Below are positions 8,028-15,481 of a stretch of DNA of 64,000 nt, piece by piece. Position 1 is the stretch's first letter; the number at the start of each line of letters is the position of its first letter. The position numbers were made by a program, and so were the translations under genes. The notes beneath the pieces are model-generated. The model searched no databases, was not told the DNA's origin, and saw only the letters and a list, made by a program, of their open reading frames with translations. The stretch lies in contig JAJUHA010000007.1 of assembly GCA_029268145.1 (NCBI GenBank), forward strand, positions 1-64,000. The letters run 5' to 3'. Source of the DNA: Sphingomonadaceae bacterium (lineage in GTDB: Bacteria; Pseudomonadota; Alphaproteobacteria; Sphingomonadales; Sphingomonadaceae).

Positions 8028-8486
8028 ATGCGACGTCCCTTGACCCTTGTCCTTGCCAGCGCCGCGCTCGCCCTTGCCGCGGTGTCGATCCCCGCCCTCG
8101 GCGCACGACCTCCGGTCCACACCGGAATCTTCGGCAATGTCGCGCTCGGCGGGCATGACCCGGTCGCCTATTTCCGCGCGGGTCGCCCGGTGCCGGGCTC
8201 GCGGGACTTCACCGCCAGCCATGGCGGCGCCCGCTATCGCTTCGCCACCGCGGCCTACCGCGACGCCTTCCTCGCCGATCCGGCGCGCTACCTCCCGCAA
8301 TATGGCGGCTACTGCGCCTGGGCGGTGGCGCAGGGCTACACGGCGCCGGGCGACCCGAAGGTCTGGAAGATCGTCAACGGCCGGCTCTACCTCAACTATG
8401 ACGCCGAGGTCGGCCGCCGCTGGGAAGAGGACATCCCCGGCCATATCCGCCGGGCCGACGCCAACTGGCCGGAGGTGCTCGGCTGA
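8028..8486 (+). CDS. YHS domain-containing exported protein
   Basis: A 152-residue protein with a signal peptide (residues 1-24, LTLVLASAALALAAVSIPALG) and a YHS domain at about residues 35-110. The domain signature GHDPVAYFRAGRPVPGS and a Cys in YGGYCAWAV are visible. YHS domains bind metals or act as small structural modules; the periplasmic single-domain type has no settled function. The start at 8028 has AGGAG at 8014-8018. Its stop overlaps the start of the next gene (TGATG), so it is translated together with the DoxX-like gene. Confidence 0.85.
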   Translation: MRRPLTLVLASAALALAAVSIPALGARPPVHTGIFGNVALGGHDPVAYFRAGRPVPGSRDFTASHGGARYRFATAAYRDAFLADPARYLPQYGGYCAWAVAQGYTAPGDPKVWKIVNGRLYLNYDAEVGRRWEEDIPGHIRRADANWPEVLG

Positions 8487-8953
8487 TGCGCGCCCGGGCC
8501 GCCCTCCCCATCCTGCTGGTCCTCTGGATCAGCTTCGTCTTCCTCCAGTCGCTCTTTTTCAAGTTCAGCGGCTCGCCCGAGACGGCGCACATCTTCGGGA
8601 CGCTCGACCGCTGGGCCTCCGGCCTCGGGCTTCCGGGCCTGTTCGCGCCAGGTGGACTCTTCTCGGCGCATGTCGTCGGCGCGGTCGAGCTGGTGGCAAG
8701 CCTGATGCTGCTTGCCTCGCTCGTGCGACGGCTGCGCCGGCTCCGGCTGCCGGGCGCGCTGCTGGCGCTCGGCGTGATCTCGGGCGCCATCCTGTTCCAC
8801 CTGTTCACGCCGCTCGGCGTCGCCGTCCCCAATGCCGATGGATCGAGCGACGGCGGGCTGCTGTTCGCCATGGCGGTGAGCGTCTGGCTTTCGGCGGCGG
8901 GGCTGCTGTGGCTCAGCCGGGACCTGCTGGCCGGCCCGCTTCGGCGGGCCTGA
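8486..8953 (+). CDS. DoxX-like membrane protein
   Basis: A 155-residue inner-membrane protein with four hydrophobic segments (about residues 5-25, 55-80, 87-108 and 125-150). The motif FLQSLFFKFSGSPE after the first segment is typical of DoxX/DoxX-like proteins. These occur next to redox and peroxide-stress genes, which agrees with the YHS protein and peroxiredoxin beside it. It starts inside the stop of the YHS gene and is followed after 4 bp by the DedA-like gene. Function in this organism is unknown. Confidence 0.8.
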   Translation: MRARAALPILLVLWISFVFLQSLFFKFSGSPETAHIFGTLDRWASGLGLPGLFAPGGLFSAHVVGAVELVASLMLLASLVRRLRRLRLPGALLALGVISGAILFHLFTPLGVAVPNADGSSDGGLLFAMAVSVWLSAAGLLWLSRDLLAGPLRRA

Positions 8954-8957
8954 TCCG

Positions 8958-9584
8958 ATGTCCGCGCTTCCCGATGTCACGGCGTGGCTGGCCGGGCTTG
9001 CCGCTTGCCCTGCCCTGTTCTTCGTCGCGGTCGTCGCCGCCACCCTCGTCCTCGAGGATGCGACGGCGATCGCGGTCGGAGCGCTGGTGGCGGCCATGCA
9101 GGTGGACATGGCGCTCGCGCTTGCGGCGCTGCTCTTCGGCACCGTGCTCGGCGACCTGCTGCTGCACGGCGCCGGGCGGCTGGGGCGCGGCCATCCCTGG
9201 GTCGCGCGGAGGCTGGCACGGGCGCCGCGGGTGGCGGGGCTTGCCCGCTCGGTCTGGCTGGTTGCCGCCGCCCGGTTCGTGCCGGGCCTGCGCCTTCCCG
9301 CCTATGTCGGGAGCGGCGCGGCTGGCATGCCCGTCGCCCGCTTCGCGCTGGTGGTGACGCTCACCGGCCTCGTCTGGACTCCGCTCCCGTTCCTTGCCGG
9401 GGGGCAGCTCGCCGGACCCCCGCTCTGGGGCGTTCTGGCCGCTGTCGTCCTGCTGCCGCTCGTCACCCGGCGATGCCTTCGACGCGCGTGGCCACGGCGG
9501 GGACCGGCGGCCGGGGCCGGGCTGCCGGGCCAGGACCGGGCCGGCCGATGGGGTGTCCCGGGTGCGACGGGAGGAGGCCGGTGA
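8958..9584 (+). CDS. DedA/VTT-family membrane protein
   Basis: A 208-residue polytopic membrane protein. Recognisable VTT/SNARE-associated domain elements are the acidic LEDATAIAVGAL near residue 33, a Gly-rich re-entrant FGTVLGDLLLHGAGRLG (about 61-77), and RFVPGLRLPAYVGSGAAGMP (about 106-125). The last resembles the R-F-x-P-G-x-R motif of DedA proteins, which are implicated in undecaprenyl-phosphate or lipid translocation. The C-terminal 35 residues are Arg/Gly-rich and lack similarity. The stop is inside a GTGA overlap with the TPR gene. Confidence 0.85.
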   Translation: MSALPDVTAWLAGLAACPALFFVAVVAATLVLEDATAIAVGALVAAMQVDMALALAALLFGTVLGDLLLHGAGRLGRGHPWVARRLARAPRVAGLARSVWLVAAARFVPGLRLPAYVGSGAAGMPVARFALVVTLTGLVWTPLPFLAGGQLAGPPLWGVLAAVVLLPLVTRRCLRRAWPRRGPAAGAGLPGQDRAGRWGVPGATGGGR

Positions 9585-10783
9585 GGAGCGCGGTGACGGG
9601 CCTTTCCCACGGGTCGGCCTCTGCGGCCGCGATCGCCTGTCTCGACGAGCTGCGCGCGGAACTCCTCGTCTATGGCCGGAACGCGGCAGTGGTGTTCGAG
9701 GCCGTCCGCCACGATCCCGAGTTCGCGGCTGCCCACGCCCTTGCGGCCGCGATGCATCTGCTGGCGATGTCGGCCAGCGGCCGGGCGCAGGCCCTGCCGT
9801 TCGTGGCGCAGGCGCAGGCGTTCGCCCGGTCCGCGCCGCCCCGCGAGCAGCTGCTGGCTGCAGCCGTTGCGCGCTGGGCGGCGGGGGATGCGGATGGCTG
9901 CGTCCGGCGCCTCTCCGCCCTCGTCGAGGCATGGCCGCAGGACCTCGTCGCAGCGCGGCTCCTTCAGGTCCACCAGCTCGAGCGCGGGCAGTTCGCCGCG
10001 ATGCGCCGCACCACGGCCCTGCTGGTGGCGGCGAACCCGGATGTCAGCCATGCGAGGGGTATGCACGCCTTCGCGCTTGCCGAGACGGGCGCGGTGGAGG
10101 CTGCGGATCGGCTGGGGCGCGCGGCGGCCGACGCCGCGTTCGACCCCTGGGCCGAGCATGCCGTCGCCCATGTGTTCGCCTCGCGGGGAAGGCCGGGCGC
10201 TGCCCTTGCCTGGCTGCTGCCGCGGGCCGATCGCTGGTCGCGCTGCTCCTCCTTCCTCCATACCCACAACTGGTGGCATGTCGCGCTTGCCCATCTTGCC
10301 CTCGGCGAGCGCGCGGCGGCGCTCGCCCTGTTCGACTCCCGCATCTGGGGCGTGCGCAAGACCCATTGCCAGGACCAGCTGAATGCGGTTTCGCTGCTGG
10401 CCCGGCTGGAGCTGGCCGGGGTCGATGTCGGCGACCGCTGGTCCGACCTCGCGGATTTCCTCGCGCCGCGGACAAAGGACCATGTCAGCGGCTTCCTCGA
10501 CCTCCACACCCTGCTCGGCCTTGCCCGGGCCGGGCGCGACGGGGAGGTGGAGGCCATGCGCCGGAGCCTCGTCGACAAGGCGCGGACATCGGCCGACGAG
10601 GTCTGGCGGGAGATCGTGCCGACGGCAGCGGACGGGCTCGTCGCCCACGCCCGCCGGCAATGGGCGGCCGCGGCCCGCCTTCTCGGCCGTACCCTGCTGC
10701 GGCTTTCGGCGCTTGGCGGAAGCTCGGTCCAGCGCGACCTCTTCGTCCAGCTCCACGCCCATGCCCGGCGCGCGCCGGCATGA
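9581..10783 (+). CDS. Tetratricopeptide protein resembling eukaryotic TTC38
   Basis: A 400-residue helical repeat protein without signal peptide or membrane segment. The block HTHNWWHVALAHLALGERAA (about residues 226-245) followed by AALALFDSRIW, NAVSLLARLELAGVDVGDRW and KDHVSGFLDLHTLL reproduces the order of conserved blocks in TTC38. No enzymatic activity is established for that family. It starts with GTG inside the DedA stop (GTGA); AGGAGG at 9572-9577 is only 3 bp away, so a GTG at 9593 is a possible alternative. It ends in an ATGA overlap with the ATP-grasp gene, so the two proteins are probably made in a fixed ratio. Confidence 0.82.
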   Translation: MRSAVTGLSHGSASAAAIACLDELRAELLVYGRNAAVVFEAVRHDPEFAAAHALAAAMHLLAMSASGRAQALPFVAQAQAFARSAPPREQLLAAAVARWAAGDADGCVRRLSALVEAWPQDLVAARLLQVHQLERGQFAAMRRTTALLVAANPDVSHARGMHAFALAETGAVEAADRLGRAAADAAFDPWAEHAVAHVFASRGRPGAALAWLLPRADRWSRCSSFLHTHNWWHVALAHLALGERAAALALFDSRIWGVRKTHCQDQLNAVSLLARLELAGVDVGDRWSDLADFLAPRTKDHVSGFLDLHTLLGLARAGRDGEVEAMRRSLVDKARTSADEVWREIVPTAADGLVAHARRQWAAAARLLGRTLLRLSALGGSSVQRDLFVQLHAHARRAPA

Positions 10784-11883
10784 CGGCGGGCCTCGAGATC
10801 GAGGCGGCCATGCCGCCGCTCGCCGACGCCCCGCCCCTCTCGGCGTTCGAGTTCTGGCCGCAATGGCTCTTCTATCCGCCCGTCTGGGCCTGGGTCCTGT
10901 TCCTGATGCTGCGTCACCGGAGCGTGCGCGCGCCGCTTCTCGCCAATCCGTCGTTCGAGGCCGGCGGGCTCGTCGGCGAGTCGAAGTCGGCCATCCTCGA
11001 CCTCGTCGGCCCCGGGGCGCGCCGCTGGTTCGCCCCCCACATCGGCTTCGACCGGACCGCGGCGGCCGCCGGCGCGGACATGCGTCGGCTCGAGGCGGCG
11101 CTGGCAGCCGCTGGGCTCGGGCTGCCGCTCGTCGCCAAGCCCGATCTCGGCTGCCGCGGCGCAGGGGTTCGCCCGGTGCGCGACGTCGGCGAGCTCCGCG
11201 CCTATCTCGAGCGCTTTCCGCCGGGCGCGCGGCTGGTGCTGCAGGAGCTGGTCGACTGGGAGGGCGAGGCCGGCATCTTCTGGGCGCGCGCGCCGGGCGC
11301 GCCGCAGGGGCGCATCCTGTCGCTCACCCTCAAGCATTTCCCGCACGTGACCGGAGACGGGCGCGCGACGCTGCGGCAGCTGATCCGCGCCGACCGCCGG
11401 GCCGGCCGGATCGCCCACCTCTATCTCGACCGCCACGCCGGGCGGCTCGACCATGTCGTGCCCGAGGGCGAGCGGGTGCGCCTGGCCTTTGCCGGGAGCC
11501 ACAGCCGCGGCGCCATCTTCCGCGATGGCACCCCTCTCGTCACGCCGGAGATGGAGGCGCGGTTCGCGCGCATCGCGGCGGCAATTCCCGAATTCTGGTT
11601 CGGGCGCTTCGACGTCCGCTTCCGGCGCTTTGCCGATCTCGCCGCCGGCACGGGCTTTCGCATCCTCGAGGTCAATGGCGCCGGCGCCGAGGCGACGCAC
11701 ATCTGGGACAGCCGCACCCGCCTGCGCGACGCCTATCTGAGCCTGTTCCGGCAATGGAGCCTGGCGTTCGCGATCGGCGCGGCAAACGCAAGGCGGGGGC
11801 ATCGGCCGGAGCCATTCTCCACCTTCCTTGCCCGCTGGCAGCGCGAGCGGCGCCTCGTCCGCCACTATCCGGCGACGGCCTAG
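10780..11883 (+). CDS. ATP-grasp domain protein (carboxylate-amine/thiol ligase-like, substrate unknown)
   Basis: A 367-residue protein. The N-terminus has an aromatic hydrophobic stretch (EFWPQWLFYPPVWAWVLFLM, about 23-42) that may contact the membrane. It is followed by FEAGGLVGESKSAIL. ATP-grasp features follow in order: a Lys strand PLVAKPDLGCRGAGV, LQELVDWEGEAGIF, HFPHVTGDGRATLRQLI (resembling the cyanophycin-synthetase-type VTGDG motif), and RFDVRF with the metal-binding FRILEVNGAGAEATHIWD. Such enzymes form an acyl-phosphate and ligate an amine or thiol. D-Ala-D-Ala ligase itself is ruled out by the motifs. It starts in an ATGA overlap with the TTC38-like gene. The substrate cannot be read from the sequence. 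Confidence 0.78.
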   Translation: MTAGLEIEAAMPPLADAPPLSAFEFWPQWLFYPPVWAWVLFLMLRHRSVRAPLLANPSFEAGGLVGESKSAILDLVGPGARRWFAPHIGFDRTAAAAGADMRRLEAALAAAGLGLPLVAKPDLGCRGAGVRPVRDVGELRAYLERFPPGARLVLQELVDWEGEAGIFWARAPGAPQGRILSLTLKHFPHVTGDGRATLRQLIRADRRAGRIAHLYLDRHAGRLDHVVPEGERVRLAFAGSHSRGAIFRDGTPLVTPEMEARFARIAAAIPEFWFGRFDVRFRRFADLAAGTGFRILEVNGAGAEATHIWDSRTRLRDAYLSLFRQWSLAFAIGAANARRGHRPEPFSTFLARWQRERRLVRHYPATA

Positions 11884-11961
11884 CCCCGGCCGGACATGGG
11901 CGCCTGCAACCGCCACCCGCTTGTGCGACACACACGGTCCGGCCTTCACCAGCCGGGGGAG

Positions 11962-12038
11962 TGGCGCACCCGAGAGGATTCGAACCTCTGGCCTCTGCCT
12001 TCGGAGGGCAACGCTCTATCCAGCTGAGCTACGGGTGC
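11962..12038 (-). tRNA. tRNA-Arg(CCG)
   Basis: Read on the minus strand, the acceptor arms GCACCCG and CGGGTGC pair. The D arm is GCTCAGCTGGATAGAGC, and the anticodon stem TTGCC/GGCAG holds the loop CTCCGAA with anticodon CCG. The T arm is AGAGG-TTCGAAT-CCTCT. Discriminator G and an encoded CCA (11962-11964) complete 77 nt. It decodes CGG. Confidence 0.97.
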
Positions 12039-12073
12039 GTGGGCCGGCGCGATGGGCATTCGGGGAGGCGAAG

Positions 12074-12580
12074 TCAAGCCGGAAGGGCGACCTCGACCTC
12101 GTCACCGGGCGCGAGACGGGGGAGCAGCGGCAAGAGGGTTTCGCGCGCGGTGGCAAGGCAGCCCTCGGTCGGGCGGCCATCGGCTGCAGCGAGGTGCCAG
12201 AAGATGGCGCTGCCCCGGCCGGGCACCACCGGCGCATCGTTCCAGCCGAGGACGAGGATGATGTCGTAGAGCGAGTCCGCGCGCCACAGCAGCTCGGCGC
12301 CGAACGGGTGGGGGTGCACGACCGGGCGGTTGTAGGCAGGATCGGCGGGCGTGTCGCTCCAGCCATCCTCCGGCCGCAGCCAGCGCCACGGCAGCTGCAG
12401 CGCCGGCAGCGCGATCCGGTCGGGGCGGAGCAGGACCCCGCGCAGCGGGAGGCGCGCCGCCGGAGTCGCGCCATCGCCCTCGCGCTTTGCCGCGGCCGGC
12501 ACGATCCCGCCGCGGCCGACGGTGACCGGCGCGCGCACGTCTCCCGCCTCGAGCCAGCCGCCCGCGACCCGCAGCCTCAC
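12074..12580 (-). CDS. YkuD-type L,D-transpeptidase-like protein
   Basis: A 168-residue protein of the COG3786-like L,D-transpeptidase group. Motifs in order are VTVGRGGIVPAAAKREGDGA (about residues 17-36), NRPVVHPHPFGAELLW, and GSAIFWHLAAADGRPTEGCLA near residues 123-143. The last gives the catalytic His and Cys (H...TEGC). No signal peptide is visible, as is common for this subgroup. These proteins are thought to form 3-3 or related peptide bonds, but substrates of this group are not settled. It starts with GTG at 12578-12580 inside the ribA stop (GTGA), so it is translationally coupled to ribA, itself coupled to xthA. Confidence 0.8.
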   Translation of the reverse strand: MRLRVAGGWLEAGDVRAPVTVGRGGIVPAAAKREGDGATPAARLPLRGVLLRPDRIALPALQLPWRWLRPEDGWSDTPADPAYNRPVVHPHPFGAELLWRADSLYDIILVLGWNDAPVVPGRGSAIFWHLAAADGRPTEGCLATARETLLPLLPRLAPGDEVEVALPA

Positions 12581-13650
12581 AGCTGGTGGCCCTGGCGGCG
12601 CCGCTTGGTCTCGAGATAGGCGGCATTGTGCGGGTTGGCGGGAAGGACGAGCGGCACCCGCTCGACGACCGCGATCCCCTGCTCCTCGAGCGCGCCGGTC
12701 TTGGCAGGATTGTTGGTGAGAAGGCGGATCCGGTCGACCTTCATGCTGCGCAGCATGGCCGCGGCCAGGTCGAAGTCCCGCTCCTCGGCGGCGAAGCCCA
12801 GCCGGAGATTGGCGTCGACGGTGTCGAAGCCCTGGTCCTGCAGCGCATAGGCGCGCAGCTTGTTCATGAGGCCGATGCCGCGACCTTCCTGCTGGAGGTA
12901 GAGGAGGATGCCGCCCTCGCGCGCGAGCGCCGCGATCGCGGCGCGCAGCTGCGGGCCGCAGTCGCACTTGAGGCTGCCGAGCACGTCGCCGGTGAGGCAG
13001 GCGCTGTGCAGGCGCACCAGCGGCGCCGGACCGGGCGCGCCGACGAGGAGGGCGAGATGCTCGGGCCCGCCATCCTCGGGGCGGAACGCGACGACCTCGC
13101 AGTCCTGCGCGCCGTCGAGCGGAAGCCGGGCGCGGCTGACGATGGCGAGCCGCGGGGCGCGGCGCCAGGCCAGTGCGGCCGCGGCGTCGACGGCGAGCAT
13201 GTCGGGCTGCGGTGGCGGGTCGGCGACGACGAAGGCGGCGGGAAGGAGGGCCGCGCGCTTCAGCAGGGCGAGCGCGGCTTCGCCGGCGCGGCCGTGGCGG
13301 CCGGGCGCGCGCGTCGGGAAGGGCCCCTTGAACGGGGCGGCGAGGTCATCGGCGGGGTCGGCGGTCGCGATGCTGGTGACGAGATCGTGCCAGGGCATGC
13401 GGGTGACGAAGACGGCGCGCGCCCCGGCCGCGGCGCGCGGGTTGGTGATGCGCAGCGTTGCGGCGCGCTCGGGGGTCAGCAGGAGATCGGCGCGGCCGGC
13501 ACCTTCCAGGGCGGCGAGCGAGGCCGGGCGGGCCAGCTCGGCCGGCAGGACGTGGAGCGCGGCCGCAGCATCGGTGACGCGGATGGCGACCCCGCGCCGG
13601 AGATCGTCGACGGCGCGGGCAAGCGCGAGATCGGTGGCGGCGCCGCTCAC
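12577..13650 (-). CDS. ribA: GTP cyclohydrolase II
   Basis: A 357-residue protein that opens the riboflavin pathway by converting GTP to the 2,5-diaminopyrimidinone phosphate. The GCH-II domain is in the C-terminal half. RLHSACLTGDVLGS and LKCDCG give the three zinc cysteines, LQQEGRGIGL the GTP-binding loop, and DTVDANLRLGF and LLTNNPAKTGAL the ends of the active site. The N-terminal about 150 residues do not show the acidic motif expected of a DHBP synthase and look like a degenerate extension, as in other sphingomonad RibA proteins. The GTG start at 13648-13650 overlaps the xthA stop by 4 bases. Confidence 0.93.
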   Translation of the reverse strand: MSGAATDLALARAVDDLRRGVAIRVTDAAAALHVLPAELARPASLAALEGAGRADLLLTPERAATLRITNPRAAAGARAVFVTRMPWHDLVTSIATADPADDLAAPFKGPFPTRAPGRHGRAGEAALALLKRAALLPAAFVVADPPPQPDMLAVDAAAALAWRRAPRLAIVSRARLPLDGAQDCEVVAFRPEDGGPEHLALLVGAPGPAPLVRLHSACLTGDVLGSLKCDCGPQLRAAIAALAREGGILLYLQQEGRGIGLMNKLRAYALQDQGFDTVDANLRLGFAAEERDFDLAAAMLRSMKVDRIRLLTNNPAKTGALEEQGIAVVERVPLVLPANPHNAAYLETKRRRQGHQL

Positions 13651-14435
13651 AGGTCGAAGGTGGCGATGAGGGGCACATGGTCGGACGGGCGCGGCCAGCC
13701 CCGGGCCTCGCGCAGCGTCTCGACCCCGCGCGCGGCGCCGGCAAGCGTCGGCGAGCACCAGACATGGTCGAGGCGGCGGCCGCGGTCGGAGGCGTCCCAG
13801 TCCCGCGCGCGGTAGCTCCACCAGCTGTAGAGCCGCTCCGGCGGGGGCACGAAGCGGCGGCCGAGGTCGACCCAGCCGTGGCTCGCCTGGAGCTGGCCGA
13901 GCGCCTCGACCTCGACCGGCGTGTGCGAGACCACGTCGAGCAGGGCCTTGTGGTCCCAGACATCCTCGGGGAGCGGCGCGATGTTGAGATCGCCGACCAG
14001 AATGGCCGGTTCGCGGCTGGCGCCCGACCAGTCGGTCATGCGGGCGAGGAAGTCGAGCTTCTGGCCGAACTTGGGGTTGACCGAGCGGTCGGGGATGTCC
14101 CCGCCGGCCGGGACATAGACATTGTGCAGCACCACGCCCGAGGGCAGGCGGACGGCGAGATGCCGGGCCTCGCCATTGGCCTGCCAGTCGTGCCGCGCGA
14201 CCGGGGCGAGCGGGATTCGCGACGCGATGGCCACGCCATGGTGCATGCGCTGGCCGTGGAGGTGGAGATGGGGAAGGCCGAGCGATTCGAAGAGCGCGCG
14301 GGGAAACTCCGCGTCGGCGCACTTGGTCTCCTGCAGGCAGAGAATGTCGACCGGATGGCGCGCCAGCAGCGTCTCGACGATGTGCGGGCGCGCGCGGATG
14401 CTGTTGATGTTGAGGCTCGCGATGGTGAGCGGCAT
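13647..14435 (-). CDS. xthA: Exodeoxyribonuclease III (AP endonuclease)
   Basis: A 262-residue Mg-dependent exonuclease III/AP endonuclease for base-excision repair. The endonuclease/exonuclease/phosphatase fold is clear: SLNINSIRARP at the N-terminus, LCLQETKCAD (metal-binding Glu, about residue 36), NVYVPAGGD, VGDLNIAP (about 144-151, catalytic Asp and Asn), YSWWSYR, RRLDHVWCS and the C-terminal catalytic His in PSDHVPL. Length equals the usual family length. It heads the xthA-ribA-ykuD run. The upstream 356-bp gap holds a hairpin and a G-quadruplex motif. Confidence 0.96.
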   Translation of the reverse strand: MPLTIASLNINSIRARPHIVETLLARHPVDILCLQETKCADAEFPRALFESLGLPHLHLHGQRMHHGVAIASRIPLAPVARHDWQANGEARHLAVRLPSGVVLHNVYVPAGGDIPDRSVNPKFGQKLDFLARMTDWSGASREPAILVGDLNIAPLPEDVWDHKALLDVVSHTPVEVEALGQLQASHGWVDLGRRFVPPPERLYSWWSYRARDWDASDRGRRLDHVWCSPTLAGAARGVETLREARGWPRPSDHVPLIATFDL

Positions 14436-14527
14436 GGGCGTTCCATGACGCCCGGTGGGCGGCGGCGCAAGGCGGCCCCGGCCGGAGGAAGCTTCTGCCG
14501 CGCTGCCCCCGCCCCGCCTTCGCCTGG

Positions 14528-14548
14528 CCCCCGCCCCCGCCCCCGCCC
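14528..14548 (-). other. G-quadruplex motif upstream of xthA
   Basis: The minus strand carries four G-runs of 3, 5, 5 and 5 bases separated by single C residues. One-base loops make this a very stable G4 type. It is 93 bp upstream of the xthA start on the sense strand of that gene. Confidence 0.6.
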
Positions 14549-14551
14549 GAT

Positions 14552-14600
14552 ACGCATTGGGCCCTGCTCCGGGGGCATGGAGCAGGGCCCGTTTATGCGT
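14552..14600 (-). terminator. Long hairpin, possible lolA terminator or leader structure
   Basis: GGGCCCTGCTCC (14559-14570) and GGAGCAGGGCCC (14579-14590) form a perfect 12-bp stem with an 8-nt loop. ACGCAT (14552-14557) and ATGCGT (14595-14600) extend it by 6 bp across a small internal loop. No U-tract follows on either strand, so intrinsic termination is uncertain; the structure itself is clear. Confidence 0.5.
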
Positions 14601-14791
14601 TCGTCACGCAAGGGAGAGGACAGGGCCGGGCAACAGGGGGCAAATCCCGGCGGGCCTCTCCTGTTCCCCGTCTAGCGGCCTCAGCCTTTCCGGACGGTGA
14701 ACGGCGGAAGATTGCCCGAACGGACCTGTGCAATCAAGCCTTGTTTTCCGGACCGGCCCGGCGAGGACGCTTCCGCGTCGCGCGGGCATGT

Positions 14792-15481
14792 TCAGCCGCT
14801 CGGGCGGAGGCTGCGGCGGCGCGGATCGCGGAACCGGAAGAGCGACTCGGCGACGTCGACATTCCACCGGATTTCCGACAGTTCCACCTGGGTCAGGTTG
14901 CCCTGGCCGTCGATGACCCGCCACCCCGTGAGGCGAAGGCCCCCCGGCGCCGCCGGATCCCGCGCCAGGAAGAAGCGGATGCGGCCAAGCTCGGGGCGGC
15001 GCGGATCCTGCGCTTCGACCGTGACGGCGCCGGGGATGGGCGACTCGGCGTCCGACACGAGTCGCGCGACTCGCGCGAGGTCGGCTTCCGGGTCGAGGAG
15101 GACGCCGAGCGGAGTCTGCCGGATCGGCCACTGCGAGACCTGGGCGACCTCGAAGTCGACGAAGGAGAGGCGCTGGCCATCGGCGACGACGAGGAAGCTG
15201 GCGCCCGGGCCATAGTCGAAGCGGATCCGCCCCGGGCGCTTCATCGCCATGGTGCCCGACGCGACCCGGCCGTCCTGCGCCGTCTGGCGGAAGCGCGCCG
15301 TCATGGTGCGGGTTGTGGCAAGCGCGCGCTGGACCTCGGCCAGCGTGGCCGCCGGTGCTGCCGCCCGCGCCGGAGCGGCGGCGGGAACGGGGGCCGCGAG
15401 CGCGGCGCCCGCTGCAAGCGCCGCGACGAGCCCCGCGGCAATCCCCGCGAGGCGCCCGCGCCGGACCGGCCTGTCGTTCAT
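14792..15481 (-). CDS. lolA: Outer-membrane lipoprotein carrier protein LolA-like
   Basis: A 229-residue periplasmic protein. It has a twin-Arg-like charged N-terminus and hydrophobic signal segment (LAGIAAGLVAALAAGAALA, about residues 11-29). The LolA fold follows: MTARFRQTAQDGRVASGTMA, KRPGRIRFDYG, VVADGQRLSFVD and PLGVLLDPEADL. LolA receives lipoproteins from LolCDE and delivers them to the outer membrane. The ATG at 15479-15481 sits in an ATGA overlap with the end of gph. The terminal Arg-rich tail is slightly longer than usual. Confidence 0.9.
   Translation of the reverse strand: MNDRPVRRGRLAGIAAGLVAALAAGAALAAPVPAAAPARAAAPAATLAEVQRALATTRTMTARFRQTAQDGRVASGTMAMKRPGRIRFDYGPGASFLVVADGQRLSFVDFEVAQVSQWPIRQTPLGVLLDPEADLARVARLVSDAESPIPGAVTVEAQDPRRPELGRIRFFLARDPAAPGGLRLTGWRVIDGQGNLTQVELSEIRWNVDVAESLFRFRDPRRRSLRPSG

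Larger units (their letters stand above)
14436..14791. other. 356-bp intergenic gap between lolA and xthA
   Basis: No credible gene lies here. The interval contains a G-quadruplex-capable tract (14528-14548), a long perfect-stem hairpin (14552-14600) and further GC-rich sequence. Both flanking genes are on the minus strand, so the gap is the 3' region of gph-lolA and the leader/promoter region of xthA-ribA-ykuD. Confidence 0.7.
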
